DNA of 64,000 nt from an uncultured Roseburia sp. (lineage in GTDB: Bacteria > Bacillota > Clostridia > Lachnospirales > Lachnospiraceae): NCBI GenBank assembly GCA_934292805.1, contig CAKQXQ010000004.1:1-64000 (forward strand), read 5' to 3'. Numbering within the stretch: position 1 is the first letter of the stretch; every line of letters starts with the position of its first letter. The notes under the pieces are model-generated. The model saw only the letters and a list, made by a program, of their open reading frames with translations. It ran no database searches and was not told the DNA's origin. Below are positions 53,584-62,727 of the stretch, piece by piece. The position numbers and the translations under genes were made by a program.

Positions 53584-53701
53584 GTTTGGGTGTTTTGATA
53601 GAAAAAATAAGATGTATGAGCAACAGCAATACATGCACTAGAACATTTATGGCAGAAAACTGATGATAAAAGACATATTTTTGAAAGAATATAGAAGATA
53701 A

Positions 53702-53717
53702 TATAAGTATACTTATA
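53702..53717. promoter_or_regulatory. 16-bp palindrome overlapping a -10-like box
   Basis: TATAAGTATACTTATA is a perfect 16-bp palindrome about 55 bp before the esterase start, overlapping TATAAT at 53714-53719. It may be an operator; AT-rich chance symmetry is possible. Confidence 0.4.
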
Positions 53718-53772
53718 ATAGGGAATTAAACAATTGATGATGAAAAATAGTGTTATCAGAGGAGAGAAAATT

Positions 53773-54612
53773 ATGGCATTTATACATATGAATTTAATAT
53801 CAACAGCACTTATGAGAACGGTTCCCGTAAACGTGATCATTCCGGCAGACAAGCCGGATTTTCCGGGTATTCCGAAAAGAGAGAACAAACCATACAAAAC
53901 ACTTTATCTGCTTCATGGGGTTTTGGGAAGCTATGTGGACTGGGTGAACGGAACCAGGATCCAGCGTTTTGCAGAGATGAATGATCTGGTTGTTGTCATG
54001 CCATCCGGAGAAAATTCTTTTTATGTTGATATGCCAAACGGAAGTGACAATTATGGAGATTTTATAGGGCGAGAATTAGTTGAACTTACAAGAAAGATTT
54101 TCCCATTATCACATAAAAGGGAAGATACTTTTATTGGAGGGCTTTCTATGGGAGGTTATGGAGCAATCCGGAATGGATTGAAATATCATGATACATTTGG
54201 ATACATTATTGGGTTGTCATCTGCATTGATTACAGAAGATATGGCAAAGCGGAAAGAAAATGATGAGGTGATGTTTTATGAAACAAAAGCATTCGGAGAG
54301 AGATGTTTCGGAGACCTTGAAAAACTGCTAAATAGTGATATGGATCCAAAGTATCTTGTGCGGAAATTAAAGGATGAGAATATAGATTTTCCTAAATTTT
54401 ATATGGCATGTGGTCTGCAAGATGGACTTCTTCCAAAAAGCGATGAGTTTGCAGCATTTTTAAAAGAAAATGGAATAGATGTTACTTACGAAACCGGACT
54501 GGGAGCACATGAGTGGGATTTTTGGGACAGATATATTGAAAAAGCAATCGAATGGCTTCCAACGGATGATGCAGTAGAAGGACTTGGAAGCGGAAATATT
54601 GGTGACAGATAA
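53773..54612 (+). CDS. Cytoplasmic CE1/EstA-type esterase
   Basis: The ATG at 53773 follows AGAGGAGAG. The 279-aa alpha/beta-hydrolase resembles tributyrin esterase EstA and esterase D. LYLLHGVLGSYVDW is the oxyanion region, S125 in GGLSMGGYGA the nucleophile, CGLQDGLLP the Asp region, and GAHEWDFWD the catalytic His. There is no signal peptide. It should remove short acyl groups inside the cell. It is followed by a MATE exporter, which could remove a released product. Confidence 0.87.
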   Translation: MAFIHMNLISTALMRTVPVNVIIPADKPDFPGIPKRENKPYKTLYLLHGVLGSYVDWVNGTRIQRFAEMNDLVVVMPSGENSFYVDMPNGSDNYGDFIGRELVELTRKIFPLSHKREDTFIGGLSMGGYGAIRNGLKYHDTFGYIIGLSSALITEDMAKRKENDEVMFYETKAFGERCFGDLEKLLNSDMDPKYLVRKLKDENIDFPKFYMACGLQDGLLPKSDEFAAFLKENGIDVTYETGLGAHEWDFWDRYIEKAIEWLPTDDAVEGLGSGNIGDR

Positions 54613-54632
54613 AATAACAGGGAGAGAAAGTT

Positions 54633-55973
54633 GTGAAGAATCAGCAATTTTATATCAAAACAGCCAGACTTGCCGTCCCAATCATGATGCAGAATATGAT
54701 AACGATCGGGGTTAATATGGCAGATAATATTATGGTTGGGTCGTTGGGAGAAAATGCATTGTCCGCGGTGGCACTTGCAAATCAGTTTATTAATATTTAC
54801 CAGTTCAGCTGTATGGGACTTGGACAGGGTGCATCGATTATGACATCCAGATTCTGGGGAATGAAAAATGAAAAAGCTTTAAAACAGACAATTGCGATCA
54901 CAACGCGGATATGTCTGGTACTTGGAATTTTATTTACGGTTATTACATGGTGTTTCCCGGAAATTATAATGAAGATTTTTATTTCTGAACCGGCAGTGAT
55001 CTCACAGGGTGTCAGTTATCTGAAGGTACTTTCAGTAAGCTGTCTTCTCATGGGGCTGTCTCTGGCATACTCAAATGTCTACCGGAGTGTTGGAAATGCA
55101 AAATGGCCGTTATTCAGTTCAATAGGAGCATTTTTTCTGAATATCGGGTGTAATTATATCTTTATTTTCGGGAAATTCGGAGCTCCGGAATTAGGAGTGG
55201 CAGGTGCGGCACTTGGGACTCTGATCGCCAGGATTTTTGAATTTGTATTTATTTGCATGTATCTTGTTTTTATTGATAAAAAAATAGGATTCAGGATTCA
55301 CGATATTTTTATGAAATGCCAGAATCTTATGAAAGAATATGTACAGATCAGTATACCAGTGGTGATCAGTGATACATTATATGGGTTCGGAAACAGTGCA
55401 GTTTCCATGGTAATGGGAAGAATCGGAAGTCAGTTCGTATCTGCAAATTCCATTACGTTGGTTACACAGCAGCTTAGTACGGTGTTTATCCAAGGGGCAG
55501 CACAGTCGAGCAGTGTTGTGGTTGGAAATACATTGGGCGAGGGAAATGTTGCACGGGCAAAGGAAGAAGCAGAACGTTTCATGAAAATGGGTATTATTCT
55601 CGGAGCATTATCTACGATTATTATTATTCTGATCTCAGACCCTGTAATCAGCTGCTATAATATTACGCCTGAGACCGCAGTAATTGCGAAGGAATTGATG
55701 TATTCTATTGGAATCATTATGCTGTTTCGTGGTGTAAACAGTATGATGACTAAAGGGGTTCTGCGGGGAGGCGGAGATACCAGGTTTCTAATGGTTGCAG
55801 ATATTCTGTTCTTGTGGGTCGCAAGTGTACCTTTGGGCTATCTTGCAGGTGTAGTGTTGCACTGGCCGGCGTTCTGGACATATTTTTTCCTGAAAATTGA
55901 TGAAATAATAAAATGCTTCTGGTGCATCTGGAGATTAAAGAGCGGAAAATGGATTAAGAAAATTTCGGGATAA
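54633..55973 (+). CDS. MATE-family efflux transporter
   Basis: This 446-aa protein has 12 hydrophobic helices and typical MATE sequence such as MADNIMVGSLGENALSAVA and GLGQGASIMTSRFWG. MATE proteins export cationic or aromatic compounds with sodium or protons. The start is GTG 54633 behind AGGGAGAG, 20 bp after the esterase gene, so the two form an operon. The link suggests export of an acid or aglycone released by the esterase; this is an inference. Confidence 0.9.
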   Translation: MKNQQFYIKTARLAVPIMMQNMITIGVNMADNIMVGSLGENALSAVALANQFINIYQFSCMGLGQGASIMTSRFWGMKNEKALKQTIAITTRICLVLGILFTVITWCFPEIIMKIFISEPAVISQGVSYLKVLSVSCLLMGLSLAYSNVYRSVGNAKWPLFSSIGAFFLNIGCNYIFIFGKFGAPELGVAGAALGTLIARIFEFVFICMYLVFIDKKIGFRIHDIFMKCQNLMKEYVQISIPVVISDTLYGFGNSAVSMVMGRIGSQFVSANSITLVTQQLSTVFIQGAAQSSSVVVGNTLGEGNVARAKEEAERFMKMGIILGALSTIIIILISDPVISCYNITPETAVIAKELMYSIGIIMLFRGVNSMMTKGVLRGGGDTRFLMVADILFLWVASVPLGYLAGVVLHWPAFWTYFFLKIDEIIKCFWCIWRLKSGKWIKKISG

Positions 55974-55991
55974 AGGATTCATAGAATGTGG

Positions 55992-56039
55992 AAAAACAGG
56001 CAGGCTGCTGATCTGAATATATAGCAGGCTGTCTGTTTT
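55992..56039. terminator. Bidirectional terminator
   Basis: Two arms (about 55993-56009 and 56023-56039) form a long stem with one mismatch and G-T pairs, flanked by A- and T-tracts. It separates the convergent MATE and response-regulator genes. Confidence 0.8.
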
Positions 56040-56048
56040 CTGCTGATT

Positions 56049-57668
56049 TTATGATTCGGAATCCAAAGGGAAAGAGTTGTCCCCAAGAATATTTTTACGG
56101 TAATCGGTTGGTGTGATACCTTCCAATTTTTTGAATACCTGGGTAAAATGTGAAAAGTTGCTGTAACCGAGATCTAAAGCAACCATACTGATCGGAATAT
56201 TTGGATTTCCAAGCAGATCTTTTGCAACTTCTACTTTTACCTGTAAAATATAACTCTTGATATTCTGTCCAACTTCTTTTTTGAATAGTTTGGTGAAATA
56301 TTCCGGACTTAAATGTACGTAGTCTGCAACATCTTTTACAGACAGATTTAAAGAGACGTTGTTTGTAATATATTTTTTCGCAAGAGAAACAGCGTCTTTT
56401 TCGGAATCAGATCCAGAAGATACATGGATTGCCGGAATAATAAAGGAAACAGCCTTGCGGAGGGCAGAAGTATCTTTAAAGGCATCCATATATTCATTAT
56501 AGGAATATTCTTCCGTAAACAGGGATGTGACATCAATCTCGTGCTGATAGGCATAAATGAAAAAAAGCTGTGTCAGTTGTTGATGCAGATCACAGAGAGT
56601 TTTTAAGTTTGTCACATTAAGAGATGCAATAAAATCAAGGTAGGACAGAATACTCTCCAGAAGCTTTTCGTACTGCTCAGAGTTCAGAAGGCGATTCCAG
56701 TGTGCAATATTATCCGCAACATCCATGGATGTTTCAAAATTTTTTTCCTGTTCAGTGAAGTACAGGGAAGGTTTTTTGTTTACGTTATTTGCTACAAAAG
56801 TATCAATCCTGTGAATTTCGGAACGCATCTCAGAAAAGGAAATAAAGTTTCCGATATAAACGGACATTTCAGGACTGATCTGTTTAGATAACTGCTGATA
56901 AAATGCATGATAGGCAGAGACAGAGAGATTGGAAAGCGCATCTCCGTTTGCAAAAAGGACGATCACAAACCGTTTACTGGTATTTAATGTGATTAAGTTG
57001 TAAATCGGTTTACAAAAACCGCAGAGCCGCAGGCTGTCAGTAATCTTCTGACGCATGACCAGATCGACAAGGGAAGAGTCAGCTGTATTATCAGTCAGAG
57101 GATAAATATCAATGGAGATTAAGCGGATGCAGGACTGTAGAGATAGCGGATAATGGATCTCATTTAACAGTTGCAGTGCCTGCTGACGGTTTGCAGGATT
57201 CTGGGAAAAAAGATTCAGAATCGTACGGTCAGTCAGTTCCTGCTTGTGATTTGTATAAAAAAGACCATCTTTGTAATATTGTTTTTTTTCAGCTTCTGTA
57301 TGGACTTTTGCAATTGCACGTAAAAGAGCATCTTCAATTTCCTGGTAAGGAGCCGGCTGAACAACATAATCAAAACATCCAAGTTTGATACTTTCCTGTG
57401 CATAGGAAAAATCAGCGTGGGAAGTAAGCAGAATGCAGACAATATCCGGATAGTTTTCATTTACCCAGTGCAGAAGCTGCAATCCGTTTTCTCCTGGCAT
57501 TTCGATATCTGTCATGAGAATATCAATCTGATTTTCACAGATCAGTGTTTTGGCTTCCTGTACACTTGTGGAAGGAAGTACAGTATCAATCTCAAGTTTC
57601 CGATAGTTAATTCCGTTCATAAGTCCATTTATTACATTTATCTGATCATCTACAAGCAGTAATGTCAT
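56049..57668 (-). CDS. YesN-type response regulator with AraC domain
   Basis: The 539-aa protein has a receiver domain with VDDQIN, phospho-acceptor Asp in ILMTDIEMPGENG, and a C-terminal AraC-type DNA-binding domain (VKDVADYVHLSPEYFTKLF, LGYSNFSHFTQVFKKLEGIT). The residue that is normally a conserved Lys before Pro reads Gln (YVVQPAPYQE), which may change phosphorylation-dependent switching. Its start overlaps the kinase stop by 4 nt. It probably controls the divergent esterase operon at 59.6 kb. Confidence 0.9.
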   Translation of the reverse strand: MTLLLVDDQINVINGLMNGINYRKLEIDTVLPSTSVQEAKTLICENQIDILMTDIEMPGENGLQLLHWVNENYPDIVCILLTSHADFSYAQESIKLGCFDYVVQPAPYQEIEDALLRAIAKVHTEAEKKQYYKDGLFYTNHKQELTDRTILNLFSQNPANRQQALQLLNEIHYPLSLQSCIRLISIDIYPLTDNTADSSLVDLVMRQKITDSLRLCGFCKPIYNLITLNTSKRFVIVLFANGDALSNLSVSAYHAFYQQLSKQISPEMSVYIGNFISFSEMRSEIHRIDTFVANNVNKKPSLYFTEQEKNFETSMDVADNIAHWNRLLNSEQYEKLLESILSYLDFIASLNVTNLKTLCDLHQQLTQLFFIYAYQHEIDVTSLFTEEYSYNEYMDAFKDTSALRKAVSFIIPAIHVSSGSDSEKDAVSLAKKYITNNVSLNLSVKDVADYVHLSPEYFTKLFKKEVGQNIKSYILQVKVEVAKDLLGNPNIPISMVALDLGYSNFSHFTQVFKKLEGITPTDYRKNILGDNSFPLDSES

Positions 57669-59383
57669 ATAGTATCCTCCAATGGCAGGTAGATTAAGGT
57701 GCAGGCACCACCTGCCGGTTCATTATAAAAAGTAATATAGTAATTGGTTCCATAAATAAGCTCAATTCTCTTTTTCAGGTTCGTAATCCCAACATGATAA
57801 TCTTCGTACAGATCACTTTCTTCGCAATTTAATTTATCCAGCATATCTTTGCCATAACCAACTCCGTTATCAGAAAGCTTAAATAATACATAAGGTTTAT
57901 CATTATAAAATGTTTTTTCAATATGGATAGAAAAACATAGCAGCTTATCAGACTGTGCATTATATTTCACCGAATTTTCCAGAAATGTCTGGATCAAAAG
58001 AGGTGGAACCTGGTAATCACAAAGGGAATCGTCATTCTGCTGCATGAGCAGAATGGGTTTGGAACGATCCATAAGTATAATATTATAATAATCATTCACT
58101 TCCTCTAATTCATATTTTAATGGGACCACTTTTAAGTTGTCATGAAAAATATATCGCAGGTGGTTGGAAAAAGCCAGTATCATGCGCTGCATTTTCTCGT
58201 ATTCATGCAGTTCAAGCATATTATAAAGACTTTTTAAACAATTAATAAAAAAATGTGAGCGGGTCTGGAGTTGGAAATATTGCAGCATGGCATGATTTTT
58301 TTCATATTTTTCCAGCTGGTTTAGCTTTTCCAGTTCAACTTTCTGGGAAATTAAGTGGGCAAGTGCTCTGTTAATTTCCTCAAATTCCAAAATATTACTT
58401 TCATTACACTCAATAAAGCTAGAAATATCGTTCTGCCCAATTGATTCTGCAGCAGACGCAATCCTTGTTACCGGGTAGGAGAGTATATCCCGGAAAGAAA
58501 GATACATAAAAATAGATAAAATTATAAATATAACAATCATGACAGCAAGACAGAAAATCGCAATCCGGAAATATGAACCACCGAAATAATTGACAGACAT
58601 ACAGCATGCAATAGAGACATCTGAATTCTTCAGCACCAGTGTATTGATTACCTGCGACTGTAAAAAGGATAATTTGCGGGACTTTGCAAGAGCATCCCGG
58701 CTGATTCCGAGAAGTTCCATTTCATCCAGATTTGATAAAATCTGCTCATCGTTAAAAAAACAGATATGAAGCGAGTTATCCATGGAAGCATATTCTTCCA
58801 GAGCAAAAAAATTCAGGTCAATTAGGGAACAGAGATACAGCCCGTTATATTGACAGGTATACATAATTACGGAAAAATAGTCATTCGAATATGTTTGCCA
58901 GTTTTCCAGCGAAGAGGGAGGAGCCTCAAGATAGTATTTTTTCAGTTCCTCCTTTAATTCATAGCAGTGTCTGGCGTATGTGTTTGGAAAATAAGAACCA
59001 TATTCATACATGGATGTGGCAGCAGTATCGCTGAATATAAGAAGTCCACTATAAGGAGAAAGTTCACTCTGGAGCATCTTACGGAGGGTTCCTTCGTAAA
59101 GTATCTTCTGGCTGCTGGTATAGTAATTTGTACTTAGCAGCTGATAGGACGTGTCACTGTAGCAGATGTCTTTTGTGAAATCCTCCAGCTTTTTCATCTC
59201 AGTCTGAAGTGTTGTAGCATAGACGTTAAGGGAAGAAATATTGTTTTCTTTTATTTGCTGTATTCCTGTACGATAGGAAAAAATACCGAAAAAAATAAGG
59301 CTGATAAGAGAAGTGGCAATCAGGATCGATAAATTGCGGGTCAGCACAGCTTTTATGGAATAATGTTTTTTTTGATATTTCAT
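57665..59383 (-). CDS. YesM-type sensor histidine kinase
   Basis: The 572-aa kinase has helices at about 14-36 and 270-295 around an extracellular region of about 230 residues, a HAMP-like segment, and a His_kinase module with LQTRSHFFINCLKSLYNM (phospho-acceptor His) and the N-box QTFLENSVKYN. AAAGGTGATC precedes the ATG. The partner regulator follows directly. It is transcribed away from the esterase genes from its own promoter. Confidence 0.9.
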   Translation of the reverse strand: MKYQKKHYSIKAVLTRNLSILIATSLISLIFFGIFSYRTGIQQIKENNISSLNVYATTLQTEMKKLEDFTKDICYSDTSYQLLSTNYYTSSQKILYEGTLRKMLQSELSPYSGLLIFSDTAATSMYEYGSYFPNTYARHCYELKEELKKYYLEAPPSSLENWQTYSNDYFSVIMYTCQYNGLYLCSLIDLNFFALEEYASMDNSLHICFFNDEQILSNLDEMELLGISRDALAKSRKLSFLQSQVINTLVLKNSDVSIACCMSVNYFGGSYFRIAIFCLAVMIVIFIILSIFMYLSFRDILSYPVTRIASAAESIGQNDISSFIECNESNILEFEEINRALAHLISQKVELEKLNQLEKYEKNHAMLQYFQLQTRSHFFINCLKSLYNMLELHEYEKMQRMILAFSNHLRYIFHDNLKVVPLKYELEEVNDYYNIILMDRSKPILLMQQNDDSLCDYQVPPLLIQTFLENSVKYNAQSDKLLCFSIHIEKTFYNDKPYVLFKLSDNGVGYGKDMLDKLNCEESDLYEDYHVGITNLKKRIELIYGTNYYITFYNEPAGGACTLIYLPLEDTI

Positions 59384-59467
59384 AAGATCACCTTTTGTTA
59401 AACGATTGATATTTTATATAAATTACAATGGTAATAAATATATTATAATAAAGAAACTATATAGAAT

Positions 59468-59496
59468 ATATTAGCTATTTTAGACAAAAAAGTCAA
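59468..59496 (-). promoter_or_regulatory. Promoter of the yesMN-type operon
   Basis: On the minus strand TTGACT (59496-59491) and TAATAT (59473-59468) are 17 bp apart. Confidence 0.65.
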
Positions 59497-59518
59497 CTTG
59501 TATAAATAAAAATTAAAA

Positions 59519-59533
59519 TGTAAACGTTTGACA
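59519..59533. promoter_or_regulatory. cre-like/LacI-family operator
   Basis: TGTAAACGTTTGACA has the AAACGTTT core of CcpA/LacI-family sites and overlaps the -35 box of the esterase promoter, so binding should repress. Confidence 0.6.
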
Positions 59534-59556
59534 TTTTCGAAATGTAATGTTATAGT
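59528..59556 (+). promoter_or_regulatory. Promoter of the esterase operon
   Basis: TTGACA (59528-59533) and TATAGT (59551-59556) are 17 bp apart. The first gene starts about 20 nt after the expected start of transcription. Confidence 0.8.
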
Positions 59557-59581
59557 CTATATAAGAAAAGGAGGAGACATT

Positions 59582-60346
59582 ATGGCAATGATAGAGATGA
59601 ATGCACTATCGACGGTTTTATGTGGGTCGTTCAGTGCAAAGGTGTTTTTCCCAGAGATGGACAAGCTTGGATTGGGAGAAAACGACTACGATAAAAAATA
59701 TCCGGTATTGTGGTTATATCACAGTGATGGTGGGAGTTCCATGGACTGGCTGTGCACACCTGCAGAGAAGTGTGCAGCAGAAAACGGAATCTTTATTATC
59801 GCAGCAGATGTTCAGCACTGTCTGTGTACCAATATGGAGTATGGACCAAAATATGAAGAATTTATGGTAAAGGAACTGCCTGGAATCTGCAGAAACAACC
59901 TGCCGTTATCTGATAAACCGGAATTAAACTGGATTGGCGGTGTTGGAACGGGAGCATATGGAGCTGTGAAAGCGGCATTAAAACATCCGGAAGTGTTTTC
60001 GGCATGCATTGCCATGGATGGTATTTATGACATGAATAAAATCTGCGAGAGAGCCAAACAGGGGGAAACGGTCGTATGCCATAATGAAGAATCACTGAAA
60101 GCAGTATTTGGCGATATTGATCATATAAAGGGCAGTGATAATGATGTTTTTGCACTCGCAGAAAAAAACAGTTCCGGCCGGTATTATATTACCGGAGCAA
60201 AAGGATCAGCATACCAGAAAGAAGCGGTTGAACTTACTCGGATTTTAAAAGACAGGGCTGTATATGAAGAAACAGATGAGAAAGAAGCAGATTTTTCATG
60301 TATTACAACAATGAAAAAAGCAGTTGCCTGGCTGTGTGGGCGTTAG
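59582..60346 (+). CDS. Esterase-family protein lacking the catalytic triad
   Basis: The ATG at 59582 follows GGAGGAG. The 254-aa protein aligns along its length with the active CE1-type esterases at 53.8 and 60.4 kb (LWLYHSDGGSSMDW, then IGGVGTGAYGA). The nucleophile position is G122 instead of Ser, the Asp region reads TGAKGSAYQKE without Asp, and the late His region (GAHEWDF in the 53.8-kb paralog) reads EKEADFS. It is therefore predicted to be inactive as a serine esterase. The frame is otherwise intact and well conserved, so it may be a regulatory or binding subunit of the next enzyme. Confidence 0.8.
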   Translation: MAMIEMNALSTVLCGSFSAKVFFPEMDKLGLGENDYDKKYPVLWLYHSDGGSSMDWLCTPAEKCAAENGIFIIAADVQHCLCTNMEYGPKYEEFMVKELPGICRNNLPLSDKPELNWIGGVGTGAYGAVKAALKHPEVFSACIAMDGIYDMNKICERAKQGETVVCHNEESLKAVFGDIDHIKGSDNDVFALAEKNSSGRYYITGAKGSAYQKEAVELTRILKDRAVYEETDEKEADFSCITTMKKAVAWLCGR

Positions 60347-60355
60347 GGGGATTTT

Positions 60356-61165
60356 ATGGCGAATTTCAGATTATATTATTTTTCAGAGGCACTTCGGATG
60401 AAGGTGGGAGTGAATGTGATCATTCCGGAAAATACATGGGGACATTCTCTGGCAGACAGACCGAAGGGATATAAATACCCGGTCTTATGGCTCCAGTCGG
60501 GAGGCGGATTTGACTACACAGACTGGCAGCGCTATACAGCACTTGAATTATATGCTGCTGAGGCAGGTGTGGCGATTGTGTGCAGTGGCACATACTGTTC
60601 CGGGTATATGGATACCAAACATGGCGATTTTAAATATTTTACACAGCTGTCAATCGAAACCCCCAATGTGGTAAGACATCTGTTCCCATTATCGGATGAC
60701 CCAAATGAGAACTTCATTGCAGGATTTTCCATGGGAGGCTATGGAACACTAAAATGGATGCTGCGTGATCCGGAAAAATTTGCGGCATTCGGACTGTTCT
60801 CCGGAATCAAAAATGTACCGGATATTCTGCCGGAGAAAGAAGATAATACAGACAGTTTTTATATGTTCGCATCTGCTTTTGGAGACAGAGCAAATGTGAA
60901 GGACACAGAAGATGATGTTGTATATATGATAAAAAAACAGAAAGCAGCGGGGAAAAAATTCCCACGTGGATATATGGCAACCGGAGTTGAGGATACTCAT
61001 TATGAGGACAATGTTGAATTTATGGATATCTATGAAAAACTAGGGGTTGAATTTGAACGGACGATCGATCATGGGGCACATAACTGGGAATATTGTAACC
61101 GCCATGTAAAAAGATTTTTAGACTGGCTGAATATCAATGATACATTCAAACGGGATACAGAGTGA
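60356..61165 (+). CDS. Cytoplasmic CE1-type esterase
   Basis: This 269-aa alpha/beta-hydrolase has a complete triad: S125 in AGFSMGGYGT, Asp in TGVEDTHYED and His in HGAHNWEYCNRH. LWLQSGGGFDYTDW is the oxyanion region. There is no signal peptide. AGGGGGA precedes the ATG, 10 bp after the pseudo-esterase gene, so both are made together. The substrate is an ester of unknown type, probably an acylated sugar or phenolic ester. Confidence 0.87.
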   Translation: MANFRLYYFSEALRMKVGVNVIIPENTWGHSLADRPKGYKYPVLWLQSGGGFDYTDWQRYTALELYAAEAGVAIVCSGTYCSGYMDTKHGDFKYFTQLSIETPNVVRHLFPLSDDPNENFIAGFSMGGYGTLKWMLRDPEKFAAFGLFSGIKNVPDILPEKEDNTDSFYMFASAFGDRANVKDTEDDVVYMIKKQKAAGKKFPRGYMATGVEDTHYEDNVEFMDIYEKLGVEFERTIDHGAHNWEYCNRHVKRFLDWLNINDTFKRDTE

Positions 61166-61175
61166 AAGGAGAAAA

Positions 61176-62696
61176 ATGATGGGGAAAATGGTTTTAAGAC
61201 CGGGGACACCGGATGATGATAACAGAGATTATCTTCCGGAAAAAATAAAAGGTTCCGATATCGTGGTAAACGAAAACGGCAATAATTCACAGCCATATCC
61301 AGACAGACTGACAGAATACCATGGGGTGATCGCAGATAACATAGAAGATGAGTGGTATGAATATGTTCCGGAAAGCTATGATCCTTCAAAGAAGACACCG
61401 CTTATTCTTTCCATGCATGGCGGATTGATGACTGGCTGGGGACAGGCAATCTATACTTCCTGGACACTGGCTGCAGACAGGGATGGATTTATTGTGGTAT
61501 TTCCAAATGCCAGTGAAAACAGAGTGTGGCAGGTTCAATGGGGAAAATGGGAGTCAGATCCGAATGCTCCGGGACCGGACACCAACACAGAGACACCGGA
61601 TGGAATCAGACAGTCACCAGATAATGTGGACGAAAACCATGATGTGCATCTTGCCCTTGGACTGATCGAGCGGATGAAAGAAAAATATAATATTGATGCA
61701 GGTCGTATTTTCATGCAGGGAATGTCTATGGGAAATATGATGACGTCTTTGTTTGCACGAAATTTTGGAAATGTTCTTGCAGGTGCAGCGGGTTCCGGCT
61801 GTGCGTCATTTTTATCACTGCTGTTTGACGAAAATGAGAAAATTAAAAACAGGGCCGGACATCTTGCTGTATGGCAGTCCCGTCCGGAGTTAAATGATAT
61901 CCCACCGGAAAAAGGAGAGGCACTGAAAGTCAATAAATACAACAGATTATATTGGATGAGATTAAATGAGTGCGGAACACTCCCGGAAATTTGTATACGG
62001 GGTGAAAACAATTTTGCATTTTATAAGGGTAGAAAAGCAGATCTTGTATATCTTGATATTAAAAACAGGGATCACGGACAAAGTTTCGATGATGCAGCTT
62101 TAATCTGGGATTACTTCTTCTCCGGACTGCGGAGGGAAAGTGATGGAACAATCCGGAATATCGGATCTGTAAAAGAACGGAAGGGAGATACTTTTGCAAT
62201 TGCACTTTCTCAGGGAAGTTCCAGGGCATGGAAGAATAATCAGGTTGTAAAGATGACAGGAAATGCGATCCGATGGGAGAAATTAAAATATCATGGTTTA
62301 AATGGCGGAGAAAAAGTGAGGGGAATTTATACATGTGTTCCACTTACTTTCCTGGCAGAAGCATTTGATGGGGAATGTGAATACAGTAAAGATACGCTGA
62401 CAGCTGTTCTTACGTTGAAAGATGGACGAAAAATGCAATTCGCAAGAGGAAGCATCGGATGCGTTACAGACCAGGAACTGACAGCGATGTACTGTGAAGC
62501 ACTGCATCGTGATGGAGAACTGTATGTTTCCGCTGAGTGGTTTGCAAAGTATGCATATAATCTTCAGGTATCAGAATGTGACGGAGTTATTTACATCACG
62601 GATCATTTCAGCGAATTGTCATTGAATATGGCAGATCTTATACGTGATATTTTAAATGATAAAGCTGTTCCTGATAATTATGATGAGATGATATAG
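61176..62696 (+). CDS. PHB-depolymerase/feruloyl-esterase-like hydrolase with copper-amine-oxidase-N-like domain
   Basis: The 506-aa protein begins after AAAGGAG at ATG 61176 (or 61179). The N-terminal about 330 residues are an LpqC/PHB-depolymerase-type alpha/beta-hydrolase: SMHGGLMTGWGQAIY (oxyanion), S184 in QGMSMGNMMTS and DHGQSFDDAALIWDYFF (His). The last about 130 residues (CVPLTFLAEAFDGE, then ELYVSAEWFAKYAY) resemble the Cu_amine_oxidN1 stalk domain, usually found in exported proteins. No signal peptide is visible, so it should be cytoplasmic. A paralog follows directly. Confidence 0.82.
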   Translation: MMGKMVLRPGTPDDDNRDYLPEKIKGSDIVVNENGNNSQPYPDRLTEYHGVIADNIEDEWYEYVPESYDPSKKTPLILSMHGGLMTGWGQAIYTSWTLAADRDGFIVVFPNASENRVWQVQWGKWESDPNAPGPDTNTETPDGIRQSPDNVDENHDVHLALGLIERMKEKYNIDAGRIFMQGMSMGNMMTSLFARNFGNVLAGAAGSGCASFLSLLFDENEKIKNRAGHLAVWQSRPELNDIPPEKGEALKVNKYNRLYWMRLNECGTLPEICIRGENNFAFYKGRKADLVYLDIKNRDHGQSFDDAALIWDYFFSGLRRESDGTIRNIGSVKERKGDTFAIALSQGSSRAWKNNQVVKMTGNAIRWEKLKYHGLNGGEKVRGIYTCVPLTFLAEAFDGECEYSKDTLTAVLTLKDGRKMQFARGSIGCVTDQELTAMYCEALHRDGELYVSAEWFAKYAYNLQVSECDGVIYITDHFSELSLNMADLIRDILNDKAVPDNYDEMI

Positions 62697-62727
62697 AAAT
62701 CAGATAACAGATGAAAGGAGATAACAG

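Noticed and set aside
53521..53772. Upstream extension of the 53.8-kb esterase (ATG near 53734)
   Set aside because: No ribosome binding site precedes it, whereas AGAGGAGAG stands before the ATG at 53773, whose product aligns with the paralogs.
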